A DNA stretch of 33,546 bases from an uncultured Clostridia bacterium. Its GTDB lineage: Bacteria > Bacillota > Clostridia > TANB77 > CAG-508. The position numbers and the translations under genes were made by a program. Positions 1 through 9,200 of the stretch are shown here, in pieces (the first letter of the stretch is position 1; the number at the start of each line of letters is the position of its first letter). The notes below the pieces were generated by a model. That model saw only the letters and a list, made by a program, of their open reading frames with translations. It did not search any database and was not told the DNA's origin. Where the stretch lies: positions 1 through 33,546 of the forward strand of contig CANQQC010000005.1 of NCBI GenBank assembly GCA_947625925.1, given 5' to 3'.

Positions 1-660
1 TTATGTGGTTTTGATTTAAAAGATAATGGGATTTATTCATTTCCAGTTTATACTAGTTTTGAAGATATAAAAGAAATTCCTGATGTTATTGTCGACTTTT
101 CAATACCTATTGCAACTCTTAATATATTAGAATTTGCAAAAAGCAATAATATTCCTATTGTTATTGCAACAACAGGTCTTACTGATGATCAAATGGAAGT
201 TGTTAAAGAAGCTTCTAAAACCATTCCAGTTTTTCAATCAGCTAATATGTCTTTTGATATATTTTTAATGCAAAAAGTATTGGAATTAGTAAGCCCTTAT
301 CTACAAAATACTGATATTGAAATTATTGAGGCTCATCATAATAGAAAAATAGATGCACCAAGTGGAACAGCTCTAATGCTTGGAAACTCTATAAATAAAG
401 CATGTGATAACAAACTTACAAATAATTTAAATAGGTTAAATGAAAGAAAAAAACGTGCTAAAAATGAAATTGGATACTCTTCTATTAGAGGTGGAAATAT
501 TGTTGGAGAACATACCGTAAAATTTATAGGACAAAATGATACGCTTGAAATTACACATAAAGCATTCTCTCGACAATTATTTGCAGAAGGTGCAATTAGA
601 GCTGCTAAATTTTTAGTGGGAAAACCAAACAAATTATATAATATGAATGATATATTATAA
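1..660 (+). CDS. dapB: 4-hydroxy-tetrahydrodipicolinate reductase, 5'-truncated by window edge
   Basis: Frame 1 is open from base 1 (LCGFDLKDNGIYSFPVYTSFEDIKEIPDVIVDFSIP...) through the listed ORF; contains VDFS, ATTGL, EAHHNRKIDAPSGTA and HKAFSR motifs typical of DapB. Confidence 0.95.
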   Translation, partial: LCGFDLKDNGIYSFPVYTSFEDIKEIPDVIVDFSIPIATLNILEFAKSNNIPIVIATTGLTDDQMEVVKEASKTIPVFQSANMSFDIFLMQKVLELVSPYLQNTDIEIIEAHHNRKIDAPSGTALMLGNSINKACDNKLTNNLNRLNERKKRAKNEIGYSSIRGGNIVGEHTVKFIGQNDTLEITHKAFSRQLFAEGAIRAAKFLVGKPNKLYNMNDIL

Positions 661-661
661 T

Positions 662-698
662 AAAAAAAGATTGCAATAACTAAATTGCAATCTTTTTT
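662..698. terminator. Bidirectional intrinsic terminator between dapB and scpB
   Basis: Inverted repeat aaaaaagattgcaa-taactaaa-ttgcaatctttttt between convergent genes. Confidence 0.85.
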
Positions 699-699
699 A

Positions 700-1353
700 T
701 TATTCATTACTATTTTCTTCTATTTCTTCTATTTTTTCATTTTCTTCATTTTTTTCATTTTCTTCATTTTTTTCATTTTCTTCATTTTTTTCATCTTCAT
801 CTATGAGTTCATCAATTACTATTTGTTGATTTTCATCCAATTTATATTTAGGAAGATCTGGAAGCTCGTCTAATGAACTATATCCAAACATTCTTAAAAA
901 GTCTTTAGTTGTTTTATAAGTCATTGGTTTACCTGGCAAATCACTTTTCCCCGCTTCTTCAATCAACCCATATTCCAATAATTTATACACACATCCATCA
1001 ATGTTAACACCTCTAATAGCCTCAATTTCTGCTCTAGTAATACCTGGATTATATGCAATAATTGATAATGTTTCCATAGATGCATTTGATATTCTAGGTT
1101 TACTTCTTTTATCTAAAATAGAATAAATATATTCATGCAAATCTTTTTTACTACATAACTGATAAGCATCATCAACATTTATCAATTCTAGACCCCTATT
1201 TTCATTTTTATAATCTTCTTTCATTTGCATTATAATTGTTTCTAATTCTTCTTGCGAAATTTCTAAATTTAACATTATTTCATTTTTTGTTACTTCTCTA
1301 CCTGCTGCAAAAAGAATTGCTTCTATAATTCCTTTTGTTTTGTTTATTTCCAT
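700..1353 (-). CDS. scpB: Segregation and condensation protein B
   Basis: IIEAILFAAGREVTKNEI..., ETLSIIAYNPGITRAEIEAIRGVN, TYKTTKDFLRMFGYSSLDELP are typical ScpB; C-terminus ends in a Glu/Asn/Lys-rich repeat. Confidence 0.93.
   Translation of the reverse strand: MEINKTKGIIEAILFAAGREVTKNEIMLNLEISQEELETIIMQMKEDYKNENRGLELINVDDAYQLCSKKDLHEYIYSILDKRSKPRISNASMETLSIIAYNPGITRAEIEAIRGVNIDGCVYKLLEYGLIEEAGKSDLPGKPMTYKTTKDFLRMFGYSSLDELPDLPKYKLDENQQIVIDELIDEDEKNEENEKNEENEKNEENEKIEEIEENSNE
731..799. repeat. 18-nt tandem repeat (about 3 units) encoding KNEENE-type hexapeptides at the ScpB C-terminus
   Basis: Repeated tttttcattttcttcatt units in frame with scpB on the minus strand. Confidence 0.85.
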
Positions 1354-1380
1354 AATTCATTCTCTTTCTTTTTATTTCAT

Positions 1381-3375
1381 CTAGTTTTTACTAAGGATTT
1401 CTATTGTTATTGATTTAATAAGTTGAGTTTCCTCATCATACTCATATTTAATAGAATACTTTTTAGATTTATTGTAGGTATTATTTACTATTTCAGATAC
1501 TTTAGCTGCTAATTCTTCATTTACTGTTCCTCTTACAATATTTAATTTTATAGCACTATCTGATAAAACTTCTACTGTTTCTAAATGATCCTTTACAATA
1601 TTAAGTAGATTATCTATAGCTTTTACTTCAACTTCTTCTCCTTTATATATTTCAAATTGTGCATTGAATTTACTTACCTCAGATTTAGTCAATGTTACTA
1701 TATTGTCTATTGTTATTTCATCAGGTAAAATATCTAATTCATTTAATATAGTAAATAATTCTTGAGCACTAATTTGTTCAGATACTTTTTGATTTTGTTC
1801 AATAACTTTATCATTTAGTATATCTCTCAATTCATTAAATTCTTCATCTGACAAATCATTTAATAACACATTATTACGTGCAAGAAATTCATCAATTTCA
1901 TCAAAATAATTTACAACTTCATTATTTGTTACAGCTTCTATTTCAATTTTGTTTTTACCTATATCGTAACCAAATTTAGTATTGATTTCTTCTTTTCCAT
2001 TTTCAATAACTCTTTCCATACCTAGGTGAGTCTTTTTAACTTCTTCTCCAATATTTCTTTGTCTATTCAAATAGAAATTATCTTCTCTTTTTTCAATAAC
2101 AATTTCATCACTATTTTCTTCTACTCCATATACCTCTTTAAATATATTGATATATGTTTCACCCTCTTTATTTATAGTGTCAATATTTATTTTATATCCT
2201 TGAGTTTCTATTGTTGTTCTAACTGTTTCTTTTTCACTTTCGTATACAGTTATTTTAGCAACATCATCCCCAATATTTTTATTTCTTATTTCTGTAATCA
2301 TACTATCAATTTTTTCAATTATTGTATCTTTAACGCTCTTTTTCTCTTCTTGATTTGTTTCTTCATCTTCTTGTGCTTCTTCATTTTCTTGAGTCTCTGA
2401 ATTATTTTGTTTAGTAGTTTCACTTTCTGCTACTTCATTTTCTGCTACTTCATTTTCTGTTGTATTAGCTTGTGGTTCAGTTGTATTTCCTTCTGTTTCT
2501 TGTGTCTCTTCTACGTCTTTAATATTTTCTTCAGTAGGAACGACTTCTGGATTTAAGAAATCATCTATTTGTTCAATTCTTGATAAAAATCTGTCATCTT
2601 GTTTTATTTGTTCAAGAACTTTTACATATATATCTTCATTTAATTGTTCTTTTGTTAAAGTCAATGTATATGCATTAGTCATAATAGATTGATCATTTAT
2701 TGTAACTTCAGACTTTTTTGCTTTTGTAAATTTATCTTTATCATATTTATCTGATATTAAAGATATATAATCCTTGTTTATTGACTCTATTTCTTCATCA
2801 GAAAAAGTAAAAATTTTCTTTAAATCAACTTCTTCTATATGATCAGGTATATTTTTACTATCTATTCCTATTTTACTTGCAATGCTTTTTAAATCCTGAT
2901 TTTCTACAGCTAAATATTTATCAAATAAATCTACAAAACGAATTCCATATTTACCATCTGATTTCAAATATTCTAATTCTGCAATTCTTGCATCATCTTT
3001 TTCTAATATGAAATTTTTATAATTTATCTTATTAAGTTTATCTGTTTTTCCATCTATTATTAGTTTAAGACTATTTATAACATTTGAAGTATTTTCTCCA
3101 GTTGTTCCTATTCCCTTTGTATAATTTGCAGTTATTTGTGTACTATTATTATACCTATTATTTTCCAACAAATTATCATATTGTTTTCCTTTATCATCTT
3201 TAAATAATCCCTCAACACTAATTGTTGCCTTTGCTAAATATTTTCCAAATAACATTTGGTTTGATTTAAACATATCTGTAGTAAAATACAATGTTACAAC
3301 AACAGTTAAAATCAAAATAATTGTTACAACAACTGATGCAATTATGATATTTCTTTTATCTCTTTTTGTTATCAT
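1381..3375 (-). CDS. Conserved-hypothetical, N-terminally membrane-anchored protein with Glu/Thr/Asn-rich central linker
   Basis: 664-aa ORF; N-terminal KRNIIIASVVVTIILILTVVVTLYF transmembrane segment; low-complexity linker TEENIKDVEETQETEGNTTEPQANTTENEVAENEVAE... between two ordered-looking halves. Confidence 0.75.
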   Translation of the reverse strand: MITKRDKRNIIIASVVVTIILILTVVVTLYFTTDMFKSNQMLFGKYLAKATISVEGLFKDDKGKQYDNLLENNRYNNSTQITANYTKGIGTTGENTSNVINSLKLIIDGKTDKLNKINYKNFILEKDDARIAELEYLKSDGKYGIRFVDLFDKYLAVENQDLKSIASKIGIDSKNIPDHIEEVDLKKIFTFSDEEIESINKDYISLISDKYDKDKFTKAKKSEVTINDQSIMTNAYTLTLTKEQLNEDIYVKVLEQIKQDDRFLSRIEQIDDFLNPEVVPTEENIKDVEETQETEGNTTEPQANTTENEVAENEVAESETTKQNNSETQENEEAQEDEETNQEEKKSVKDTIIEKIDSMITEIRNKNIGDDVAKITVYESEKETVRTTIETQGYKINIDTINKEGETYINIFKEVYGVEENSDEIVIEKREDNFYLNRQRNIGEEVKKTHLGMERVIENGKEEINTKFGYDIGKNKIEIEAVTNNEVVNYFDEIDEFLARNNVLLNDLSDEEFNELRDILNDKVIEQNQKVSEQISAQELFTILNELDILPDEITIDNIVTLTKSEVSKFNAQFEIYKGEEVEVKAIDNLLNIVKDHLETVEVLSDSAIKLNIVRGTVNEELAAKVSEIVNNTYNKSKKYSIKYEYDEETQLIKSITIEILSKN

Positions 3376-3463
3376 AATTTTCCCCCTTTTTTAGGATATC
3401 TATCTTTTGTATAGTTATTTCTTTCATATTATATATTTTTTTTATATTTTTATCAACAATTTT

Positions 3464-4210
3464 TTATTTTAGTTTTATATTTCTTTGTTTTACAGCTTCA
3501 TATACAACAATCCCTGCTGAAACAGATGCATTTAGAGAAGTAATTTTTCCTAACATTGGTATTTTAACAATAAAATCGCAATTATTTTTTACTTTATTGC
3601 TCATTCCATTTCCTTCACTACCTATTACAATTCCTAATGCTCCTGTTAAGTCTTGATCATAATAGTATGTTTTAGTATCCATATCTGTTCCACAAATCCA
3701 AAGTCCTGCATCTTTTAATTTTTGAATACTATCTGTAATATTATTTACTCTAGCAACTTTCATATGTTCTGCAGCTCCTGCTGAAACCTTACTAACAGTA
3801 CTGTTTACAGATGCAGCTCTTCTTTTAGGAATAATTATTCCATGTATTCCTGCTGTTTCTGCCGTTCTTATAATTGCTCCTAAGTTATGTGGATCTTCTA
3901 TTCCATCTAATATTAAAACAAACGGATCTTCTTGTTTTTTTCTTGCTTCTTCTAATATGTCTTCAATATCACAATATTCAAAAGGTGGAACTGTTGCAAT
4001 AACTCCTTGGAAGTTTTCTGTTTGTGCCATTTGACTTAATTGTCTTCTATCTTTTTCTACAATTACTATTTTCTTTTGTCTTGCTATTGCAATTATCTTA
4101 TTTATAGATCCATGTTTTTCACCTTTTGCAATATATATTTTATTTATATCTTTTCCACTTTCAAGTAATTCTAATACTGCATTTCTTCCTTCTACTTGAT
4201 CTTCGTACAT
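3464..4210 (-). CDS. rlmB: 23S rRNA (guanosine-2'-O-)-methyltransferase RlmB, TrmH/SPOUT family
   Basis: EGRNAVLELLESG, LDGIEDPHNLGAIIRTAETAGIHGIIIPKRRAA, VIGSEGNGMS, IPMLGKITSLNASVSAGI motifs. Confidence 0.93.
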   Translation of the reverse strand: MYEDQVEGRNAVLELLESGKDINKIYIAKGEKHGSINKIIAIARQKKIVIVEKDRRQLSQMAQTENFQGVIATVPPFEYCDIEDILEEARKKQEDPFVLILDGIEDPHNLGAIIRTAETAGIHGIIIPKRRAASVNSTVSKVSAGAAEHMKVARVNNITDSIQKLKDAGLWICGTDMDTKTYYYDQDLTGALGIVIGSEGNGMSNKVKNNCDFIVKIPMLGKITSLNASVSAGIVVYEAVKQRNIKLK

Positions 4211-4229
4211 TTTAATATCCTTTCAAAAT

Positions 4230-6041
4230 TTATTCATCATCTAATTTTAATACTGATAAAAATGCTTCTTGTGGTACTTCAACATTACCAATTTCTCGCA
4301 TCTTTTTCTTTCCTCTTTTTTGTTTTTCAAGTAATTTCTTCTTTCTTGTAATATCCCCACCATAACATTTGGCAAGTACGTCTTTTCTCATTGCTGAAAT
4401 TGTTTCTCTAGCAATTATTTTTCCACCAATAACTGCTTGTATAGGAATGGCAAATAGTTTTCTAGGTATCACTGTTTTTAATTTTTCAACCATTTTCTTT
4501 CCTCTATTATAACTACTATCTTTATGAACTATCAAAGATAACGCATCAACTGGTTCTCCATTTATATGAATATCTAATTTTACTAAATCAGATTTTCTGT
4601 ATTCTTTTAGTTCATAATCAAATGAAGCATAACCTTTTGTTTTAGATTTCAAGTTATCAAAAAAATCATAGATAATTTCATTAAGTGGCATTTCATAAAC
4701 AAGTGTAACTCTATTTTCATCTAAGTATTTCATGTCTATATATATACCTCTTCTTCTTTGACATATTTCCATAACATTTCCAACATAATCTTTTGGTGTG
4801 AAAATATTTGCCGTTACATATGGTTCTTCTAAATAACTTATTTCCTGTGGTGTTGGTAAATCTGTTGGATTGTATATATCTAACACTTCACCATCTGTTT
4901 TATGCACTTTATATATAACTGAAGGAGCAGTTGTTATAAGTCCTAAATCAAATTCTCTGTCTAATCTCTCTTCAATTATTTCTAAATGAAGTAATCCTAA
5001 GAAGCCGCATCTAAATCCAAATCCTAATGCTGACGAAGTTTCTTGTTCATATTCTAAAGATGCATCATTTAATTTTAATTTTTCAAGTGCCATTTTTAAG
5101 TTTTCGTACTCACTTCCATCAATAGGATATAGTCCACAATATACCATTGGCGTTACTTTTTTATACCCTTTTAATGGTTTATCAACAGGATTGTCTTTGA
5201 GTGTTACAGTATCTCCAACATGTATATCTGATAATGTCTTTATACTTGCTGCAATATACCCAACTTCTCCTGCTTTTATTTCTTGTGTTGGCATATATGA
5301 TCCAGGTGTAAAATATCCTACTTCTGCTACAGTAAAAGTCTTATTCGTTGCCATTAACTTTATTTCATCTCCAACTTTTACTGTTCCATCTACAACTCTT
5401 ACATATGCAAGAGCTCCTTTATAGTTATCATAATAAGAGTCAAATATTAAACACTTTGTTTTTGCATTTTCATCCCCATTTGGTGCAGGTAAATCTGTTA
5501 CAATTCGTTCTAATACTTCTTCTACATTTAACCCAGATTTTGCTGATATGCATGGTGCATCTTGTGCAGGTATTCCTATTATATCTTCAATCTCTTTTTT
5601 TATCTCATCTGGTCTTGCATTTGGTAAATCTATTTTATTTAATACTGGTAATATTTCTAAGTTATTGTCAATTGCTAAATATACATTCGCTAATGTTTGT
5701 GCTTCTACACCTTGACTACTATCTACTACTAAAACAGCTCCATCACATGCTGCTAAGCTTCTTGATACTTCATAATTAAAATCCACATGACCTGGTGTAT
5801 CAATTAAATTTAATATATATTCTTGTCCATCTTTTGCTTTATATATCATTCTTACAGCTTGTGATTTTATTGTAATACCACGCTCTTTTTCTATTTCCAT
5901 ATTGTCTAAAACTTGACTTTCCATTTCTCTTTTTGAAAGAACTCCAGTCATTTCTATTAGTCTATCTGCTAGTGTTGATTTTCCGTGATCTATATGTGCT
6001 ATTATACTAAAATTTCTTATGTTTTTTTGTCTATCTCTCAT
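4230..6041 (-). CDS. lepA: Elongation factor 4 (LepA)
   Basis: [48 protein letters not shown]-terminal [22 protein letters not shown]. Start set at ATG 6041 (MRDRQKN...) because of an upstream AGGAGG; the listed ORF extends to 6059. Confidence 0.97.
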   Translation of the reverse strand: MRDRQKNIRNFSIIAHIDHGKSTLADRLIEMTGVLSKREMESQVLDNMEIEKERGITIKSQAVRMIYKAKDGQEYILNLIDTPGHVDFNYEVSRSLAACDGAVLVVDSSQGVEAQTLANVYLAIDNNLEILPVLNKIDLPNARPDEIKKEIEDIIGIPAQDAPCISAKSGLNVEEVLERIVTDLPAPNGDENAKTKCLIFDSYYDNYKGALAYVRVVDGTVKVGDEIKLMATNKTFTVAEVGYFTPGSYMPTQEIKAGEVGYIAASIKTLSDIHVGDTVTLKDNPVDKPLKGYKKVTPMVYCGLYPIDGSEYENLKMALEKLKLNDASLEYEQETSSALGFGFRCGFLGLLHLEIIEERLDREFDLGLITTAPSVIYKVHKTDGEVLDIYNPTDLPTPQEISYLEEPYVTANIFTPKDYVGNVMEICQRRRGIYIDMKYLDENRVTLVYEMPLNEIIYDFFDNLKSKTKGYASFDYELKEYRKSDLVKLDIHINGEPVDALSLIVHKDSSYNRGKKMVEKLKTVIPRKLFAIPIQAVIGGKIIARETISAMRKDVLAKCYGGDITRKKKLLEKQKRGKKKMREIGNVEVPQEAFLSVLKLDDE

Positions 6042-6083
6042 TATTCCTCCTAATTTCATTAAAATAAGGTATAATATGTAAAT

Positions 6084-6112
6084 ATTATACCTTAAATTTT
6101 GCTTTATTTCAA
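6084..6112 (-). promoter_or_regulatory. Predicted sigma-A-type promoter of lepA (TTGAAA-17-TATAAT), with -10 inside a perfect palindrome
   Basis: Minus strand TTGAAA (6107-6112), 17-nt spacer, TATAAT (6084-6089); -10 lies in the palindrome aaggtataatat-gtaa-atattatacctt (6066-6093). Confidence 0.65.
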
Positions 6113-6120
6113 CTAAGTAA

Positions 6121-6219
6121 TCACTTATTGTTTATTTCTTTTTTTGCTTGTTCTACAATATCATTTAAATTCTCAATTTTTTTTGAAATAACTTCTAGTT
6201 CTTCATCATCTTCCTTCAT
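6121..6219 (-). CDS. Small ORF (32 aa), [32 protein letters not shown], overlapping the 3' end of the giant ORF
   Basis: Not in the supplied ORF list. ATG at 6219 overlaps the last codons of the upstream ORF in another frame; GGAG sits about 6 nt upstream; encodes a charged helix-like peptide ending in TGA. Confidence 0.5.
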   Translation of the reverse strand: MKEDDEELEVISKKIENLNDIVEQAKKEINNK

Positions 6220-9200
6220 CTCTTTCTCCATCAGCAACCTCTCCTGTATTAATTTCTTTTTTTGATACTTCCGATAAAACTCTTTCAACCTCATGTGGTG
6301 CTCTTCCTTCAGTTAGTTTCCTATATATAAATTCTGCTTCACTATCTTTATATCCTTCTTGATTTATTATTTTGTTTATTTTTTCTATTGAGTTAATTTC
6401 TCTTAATTGCATAGCACTCTTTATATACTTTTGGGCTATTTCATTTTGTTCAAAAAAAACATTAATATTATCTCCTTCTACTATCTCTCTTAGTCTTTCT
6501 GTATAAAATTCAATCATTTTTATTTTTTCTAAAAATTCTTTAGAATAGTATTTAGGATTATTATTTGCTTCATAACCACCCCTAAAATATTTAGCAATTT
6601 CTAGTACTTCATTATCTTGTATTTTTTCAATTAAATTCGTATATTTATTACCAAATCCTTTTATCATTTTGTCTATTTCATTTTCATTAAATCCCATATC
6701 TTTAGCCATAGCAGTCATATACATTATTTCTATTTTAAGTGTTTCTTTATCTATTTCACTATAATAATCTAAAAAATCAAATTTTCCACCATTTTTCTCT
6801 AATAGTTCATCATATCCTTGAATAACATCTAATATATCATACTGTTCACCTATTTCATTAGAATCTATTTTATCATATGAATATGTATTTTCACCATAGC
6901 TATATTTATTTATCTTTTCACTATAACTTTTTTCTCCATTTAAATCTATATTTAACTTTCTTAATATATTTAACCTTTTCTCGGTAAAGCTTGGTGTATC
7001 TTTATTGCATATCAATTCCTCCATACGATTATACTCTCTAGTTGTGTTTTCTATTTGTTGTTCATCTTCCATATCATTAATTAATTGATTTAAAACATCT
7101 TTTTCTATTTCACTATTATCTTTTGCAACCTTTTCTATCTTTGAAATTATATCTTTAAATTTTTCATCTGTAAATAATTCTTCTACTAAATCAGCTCTAT
7201 TTATATTTTTCAATCCTGATATATTTCCATAAAACTCTTGAATTAGTCCATCTATACATTTTATATTTTTTGTTTTTTCAAATTCTTTTACTTTATTTTC
7301 AATTTTTTCAATTTGTTTTTTAGCATTTTCAGTCACATCTATAATTTTTATAGGTATTTCAAACTCTTTAGCTGCTTTTTTAGCTTCTTCATTAATTTTA
7401 TCTAAACATAAAATATAGTCTGGTTGTCTTTTTTGGTCAGTACCTATAATATTTCTTTCTATAACATTTTCATTATATCTTCTTGTTCTTTTTATTAATG
7501 TTTCAGGATACATACTCATAGCAACTCTCATAGATTTAGTTGAAACTTCGTTGTTAACTGACACCACATCATATGGTCCTTGTTTAGTTAATGAGTATGG
7601 TTCTATATCTTCAAAACCAATTATTACTCCATCTTCTCTATATGCCATACCTAAATTATTCTGTGCAATAAGAGAACAACATATTCCATGATTTTCATTA
7701 TTTTTTTCACTATTCCAACTTTCATTATAATTTTCAGGAATCTCTCCCTGATTTCCATAAGCATTAAGAACGTGTATTAACTGAGGTTTAAAATCATCTA
7801 GTTTATAAACATCTATTTCACTTCCGTCATACTCTAAAACTCCATGAATATCATATTTATCATTTCGTTTTTCTAATAATGTATTCATCTTTTCAGATAA
7901 TATTTTTTTCATTCTATTTTCAAATTTTTCTATCTCTAATCTTGTTATCTCTGGTTCATGTTCTGAAAGTTCATATGCATGTCTAATAATTTTTGCATTT
8001 GAATTCAAAACGTTCCTTAAGGCATTTATATAATTTTCATACTTTTCAGCCTCTTCTGGATTTAAATCTTTGTCTTTTTTCATATCTTCTACTAAAAATG
8101 AATATTGAAAAACTCGTTCAAAAGCCTCTTCATAAGTCAAATTGTAATATCTAGAAAAATAGGCATCTTTTATTCTAATATTTTCAATATTCTCTTTATC
8201 TTTATTTAAAACAGGCATATTTTTAGACATAACATTTAACTTACCATCTGAAGAACCATTTAATAAGTTTTTCATATCAAATAATCTTTTTCTCTCTGAT
8301 ATTAACTTTTTGTATTCGGCTACATCATTTTGAACTTCAACACTTACATATTTTTTATTTTTGTCATACTTCTCCACAAGATAATCAACATTTTTATATC
8401 CTTCTTTTTTTTGTATTTTCTTCTTTAGATTATCAATTTTTTCTATTAAAGTTTGCTCATCCTTTATTATATCATCATAATATTGATTTTTTCGATTTCT
8501 ATATTCTGCTATATTAAATTGATCTATATCTTCTATATCTCCTACAACATTATGATTATAGTTTAATATTACTTCTGTAAAATCTCCAAAACTTACACTT
8601 TCTTTTTGTTCATACATTTTCTCTCGTATATTATCTGGAATACTTGCATATTCATTTAAAAGTTCATCTAAAACATAATTATTGTCCTCAGTTATATCAT
8701 TGAATCCATCTAAGATACATTTTATATTTTCAGCATCATATTTACTTTTAAGATTCTCCATACAATCTTGTGCATTAGGGTATTTCACAATTTTATATAT
8801 ATAATCTTTTCCATATAAATCAATATATTTTTTATCTAATAATTTTAAATTGACAGTTCTAGCTATATCAGGTATTTCTTTTTTCATCTCTTTTAAAACA
8901 TTTATTTTTTCTTCGACATCTTCTTTTTCAACTTTTTCGCTTAAAACATTTTCAAAAAAAGTATCTTTACCTCTTAAATCTAAATCATCCATTAAGTCTG
9001 TAAAAAAATCTTTATCTTCTCTTAATAAATAAGATAAGAAATTATTCTCTTCAATAACTTTTCCGAATTTCTCATTTTTATTTTTACTTTCTTCTATAAA
9101 TTCATCCCACTTATTTTTATCACCTTTTATAAGTATTTCCATAATAGTTTTAACGTCATAATTTTTAACATTTTCGTTATTATCCATTAAATTTGTTGTA

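Noticed and set aside
685-873. Plus-strand 62-aa ORF (FFIFFIFFIFF...)
   Set aside because: Antisense of the scpB tandem repeat and C-terminus; pure low-complexity translation.
2026-2400. Plus-strand 124-aa hydrophobic ORF
   Set aside because: Antisense shadow of an A-rich coding gene producing F/I/S/L text; same for 5348-5779, 11874-12305, 24867-25304 and similar ORFs.
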